Below, piece after piece: positions 62,478 through 64,000 of a stretch of DNA of 64,000 nt. The notes under the pieces are model-generated. The model made no database searches, was not told the DNA's origin, and saw nothing but the letters and a program-made list of their open reading frames with translations. How positions within the stretch are numbered: the stretch's first letter is position 1; each line of letters begins with the position of its first letter. This DNA is from Pseudomonas sp. B20(2017) (GTDB lineage: Bacteria > Pseudomonadota > Gammaproteobacteria > Pseudomonadales > Pseudomonadaceae). The stretch is from positions 124,001-188,000 of the forward strand of contig NZ_NEJP01000013.1 in NCBI RefSeq assembly GCF_002113125.1, in the 5' to 3' direction. Position numbers and translations under genes: made by a program.

Positions 62478-63479
62478 TCAGGCAGTCGCCTTGTCGTCCT
62501 TCTTAAGACTTGCAGGCGGCCAGTTGTCGAGGCGCATGCCGAGGGACAGACCGCGGGAGGCCAGAACGTCCTTGATTTCAGTCAAGGATTTCTTGCCCAG
62601 GTTCGGAGTCTTCAACAACTCTACTTCGGTACGCTGAATCAGGTCGCCGATGTAGTAGATGTTTTCCGCCTTAAGGCAGTTAGCCGAACGTACAGTCAGT
62701 TCCAGATCGTCAACCGGGCGAAGCAGGATCGGATCGATCTCGTCTTCCTGCTCGACAACCACTGGCTCACTGTCACCCTTGAGGTCGACGAACGCAGCCA
62801 ACTGCTGTTGCAGGATGGTTGCAGCACGACGAATAGCCTCTTCAGGATCCAGAGTACCGTTGGTTTCCAGATCAATAACCAGCTTGTCCAGGTTGGTACG
62901 CTGCTCGACACGGGCGTTTTCCACCACGTATGCGATACGGCGAACCGGGCTGAACGAAGAGTCAAGCTGCAAGCGACCGATGCTGCGGCTTTCGTCTTCA
63001 TCGCTCTGACGCGAGTCGGCTGGTTCATAACCACGACCACGAGCTACGGTGAGCTTCATGTTCAGGGCGCCGTTAGACGCCAGGTTAGCGATTACGTGAT
63101 CGGGATTAACGATCTCGACATCATGATCCAGCTGAATATCGGCAGCGGTAACCACCCCCGAACCCTTCTTCGACAAGGTCAGCGTAACTTCGTCACGACC
63201 GTGCAGCTTGATGGCCAGACCTTTAAGGTTCAACAGGATTTCAATTACGTCTTCCTGTACACCTTCGATGGCGCTGTACTCGTGGAGCACACCGTCAATC
63301 TCGGCCTCGACTACTGCGCAGCCGGGCATTGAGGACAACAGGATGCGGCGCAGCGCGTTGCCCAGGGTGTGGCCAAAACCACGCTCGAGAGGCTCGAGAG
63401 TGATCTTGGCGCGGGTTGGACTGACAACCTGCACGTCAATGTGACGGGGTGTCAGGAACTCATTTACCGAAATCTGCAT
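62478..63479 (-). CDS. rpoA: RNA polymerase alpha subunit
   Basis: The 333-residue subunit has an N-terminal dimerisation domain (LEPLERGFGHTLGNALRRIL; NPDHVIANLASNG) and the C-terminal UP-element/activator-binding domain (DLELTVRSANCLKAENIYYI; GLSLGMRLDNWPPASLK). Complete and normal in length. Confidence 0.98.
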   Translation of the reverse strand: MQISVNEFLTPRHIDVQVVSPTRAKITLEPLERGFGHTLGNALRRILLSSMPGCAVVEAEIDGVLHEYSAIEGVQEDVIEILLNLKGLAIKLHGRDEVTLTLSKKGSGVVTAADIQLDHDVEIVNPDHVIANLASNGALNMKLTVARGRGYEPADSRQSDEDESRSIGRLQLDSSFSPVRRIAYVVENARVEQRTNLDKLVIDLETNGTLDPEEAIRRAATILQQQLAAFVDLKGDSEPVVVEQEDEIDPILLRPVDDLELTVRSANCLKAENIYYIGDLIQRTEVELLKTPNLGKKSLTEIKDVLASRGLSLGMRLDNWPPASLKKDDKATA

Positions 63480-63505
63480 GGATGCACCTATTTTCTAGCC
63501 CTTAC

Positions 63506-64000
63506 TTACTTGGAGTAGAGCTCGACAATCAGGCTTTCGTTGATGTCGGCGGACAGATCACTGCGAGCAGGAACGTTCTTGAAAACGCCCGACTTTTTCT
63601 CAGTGTCTACTTCTACCCACTCTACGCGGCCACGTTGAGCACACAGATCGAGAGCTTGGACAATGCGAAGTTGATTTTTTGCTTTCTCGCGGACAGCAAC
63701 CACGTCACCAGCACGAACCTGGTAAGACGGAACGTTTACGGTCTGACCGTTAACGCTGATCGACTTGTGCGATACCAACTGACGGGATTCGGCACGAGTC
63801 GAACCAAAGCCCATACGGTATACGACGTTGTCCAGACGGCATTCGAGCAGTTGCAGCAGGTTTTCACCGGTTGCGCCTTTCTTGCTGGCAGCAGCCTTGT
63901 AGTAGCCGCTGAACTGACGCTCGAGAACGCCGTAGATACGACGAACCTTCTGCTTTTCGCGCAGTTGGGTGCCGTAGTCGGACTGGCGACCGCGGCGTTG
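63506..64000 (-). CDS. rpsD: 30S ribosomal protein S4, N-terminus beyond window edge
   Basis: The last 165 or so of about 206 residues are present. On the minus strand the frame is open from the right edge (QRRGRQSDYGTQLREKQKVR; LLQLLECRLDNVVYRMGFGS; HKSISVNGQTVNVPSYQVRA) to the stop at 63506. S4 nucleates 30S assembly and represses its own operon. rpoA follows after 26 bases. Confidence 0.97.
   Translation of the reverse strand, partial: QRRGRQSDYGTQLREKQKVRRIYGVLERQFSGYYKAAASKKGATGENLLQLLECRLDNVVYRMGFGSTRAESRQLVSHKSISVNGQTVNVPSYQVRAGDVVAVREKAKNQLRIVQALDLCAQRGRVEWVEVDTEKKSGVFKNVPARSDLSADINESLIVELYSK

Overview
The window is a chromosomal segment of a fluorescent-group Pseudomonas. Evidence: G+C-rich coding throughout, the characteristic REP palindromes (GTGGGAGCGRGCYTGC type) in seven intergenic gaps, and gene blocks whose order matches, from memory, Pseudomonas aeruginosa PAO1 loci PA4492-PA4489 (mag), PA4042-PA4057 (isoprenoid/riboflavin), PA4063-PA4069 (zinc uptake, oprG, sugar epimerases) and PA4232-PA4239 (ssb, uvrA, ferritin, katA, rplQ, rpoA, rpsD).

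Layout. 1-7421 (minus): magA-magB-magC-magD, a periplasmic alpha-2-macroglobulin system; magD runs off the left edge. 7.6-10.85 kb (plus): a small, visibly more A/T-rich accessory island with a frameshifted Fic-HTH gene behind two copies of a strong dyad, then a two-gene Septu-type anti-phage system (ptuA ATPase, ptuB HNH nuclease). 10.9-14.1 kb: xseB-ispA-dxs. 14.2-17.4 kb: btuB facing btuF and a small membrane protein. 17.4-24.9 kb (minus): nrdR-ribD-ribE-ribBA-ribH-nusB-thiL-pgpA, a periplasmic binding protein and ribA, i.e. most of riboflavin synthesis plus nusB and thiamine kinase. 25-27.5 kb: a YbaY-like lipoprotein, a lysine methyltransferase-like protein, a CnoX-like thioredoxin and an orphan. 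27.5-30.8 kb: a Zur-box-preceded zinc-uptake operon. 31-33.7 kb: oprG behind an Anr-like box and two nucleotide-sugar enzymes. 33.9-42 kb: lhr helicase, an MscS channel, a palindromic repeat cluster and an MFS exporter. 42.2-46.2 kb: DUF72, ybhP, clsB, ybhN (phospholipid synthesis/flipping). 46.3-50 kb: hydrolase, DUF3182, a GlxA-type regulator divergent from an isochorismatase. 50.1-54.7 kb: a complete yjfIJKLMC-type operon (PspA-like membrane protein plus ATP-grasp amidoligase) whose promoter sits between two identical 12-bp palindromes. 54.7-64 kb: ssb, a YajR-like MFS, uvrA, a haem-less ferritin, katA, rplQ, rpoA and the 3' part of rpsD.

The best candidates for something undescribed are the Fic/Septu island with its duplicated operator and frameshift, and the yjf operon with its flanking CTCACGCGTGAG palindromes and internal terminator. 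No tRNA, rRNA, CRISPR array, prophage or insertion sequence was seen. The only gene-free stretch above 300 bases is 40465-40822, which holds a repeat cluster and a perfect hairpin.
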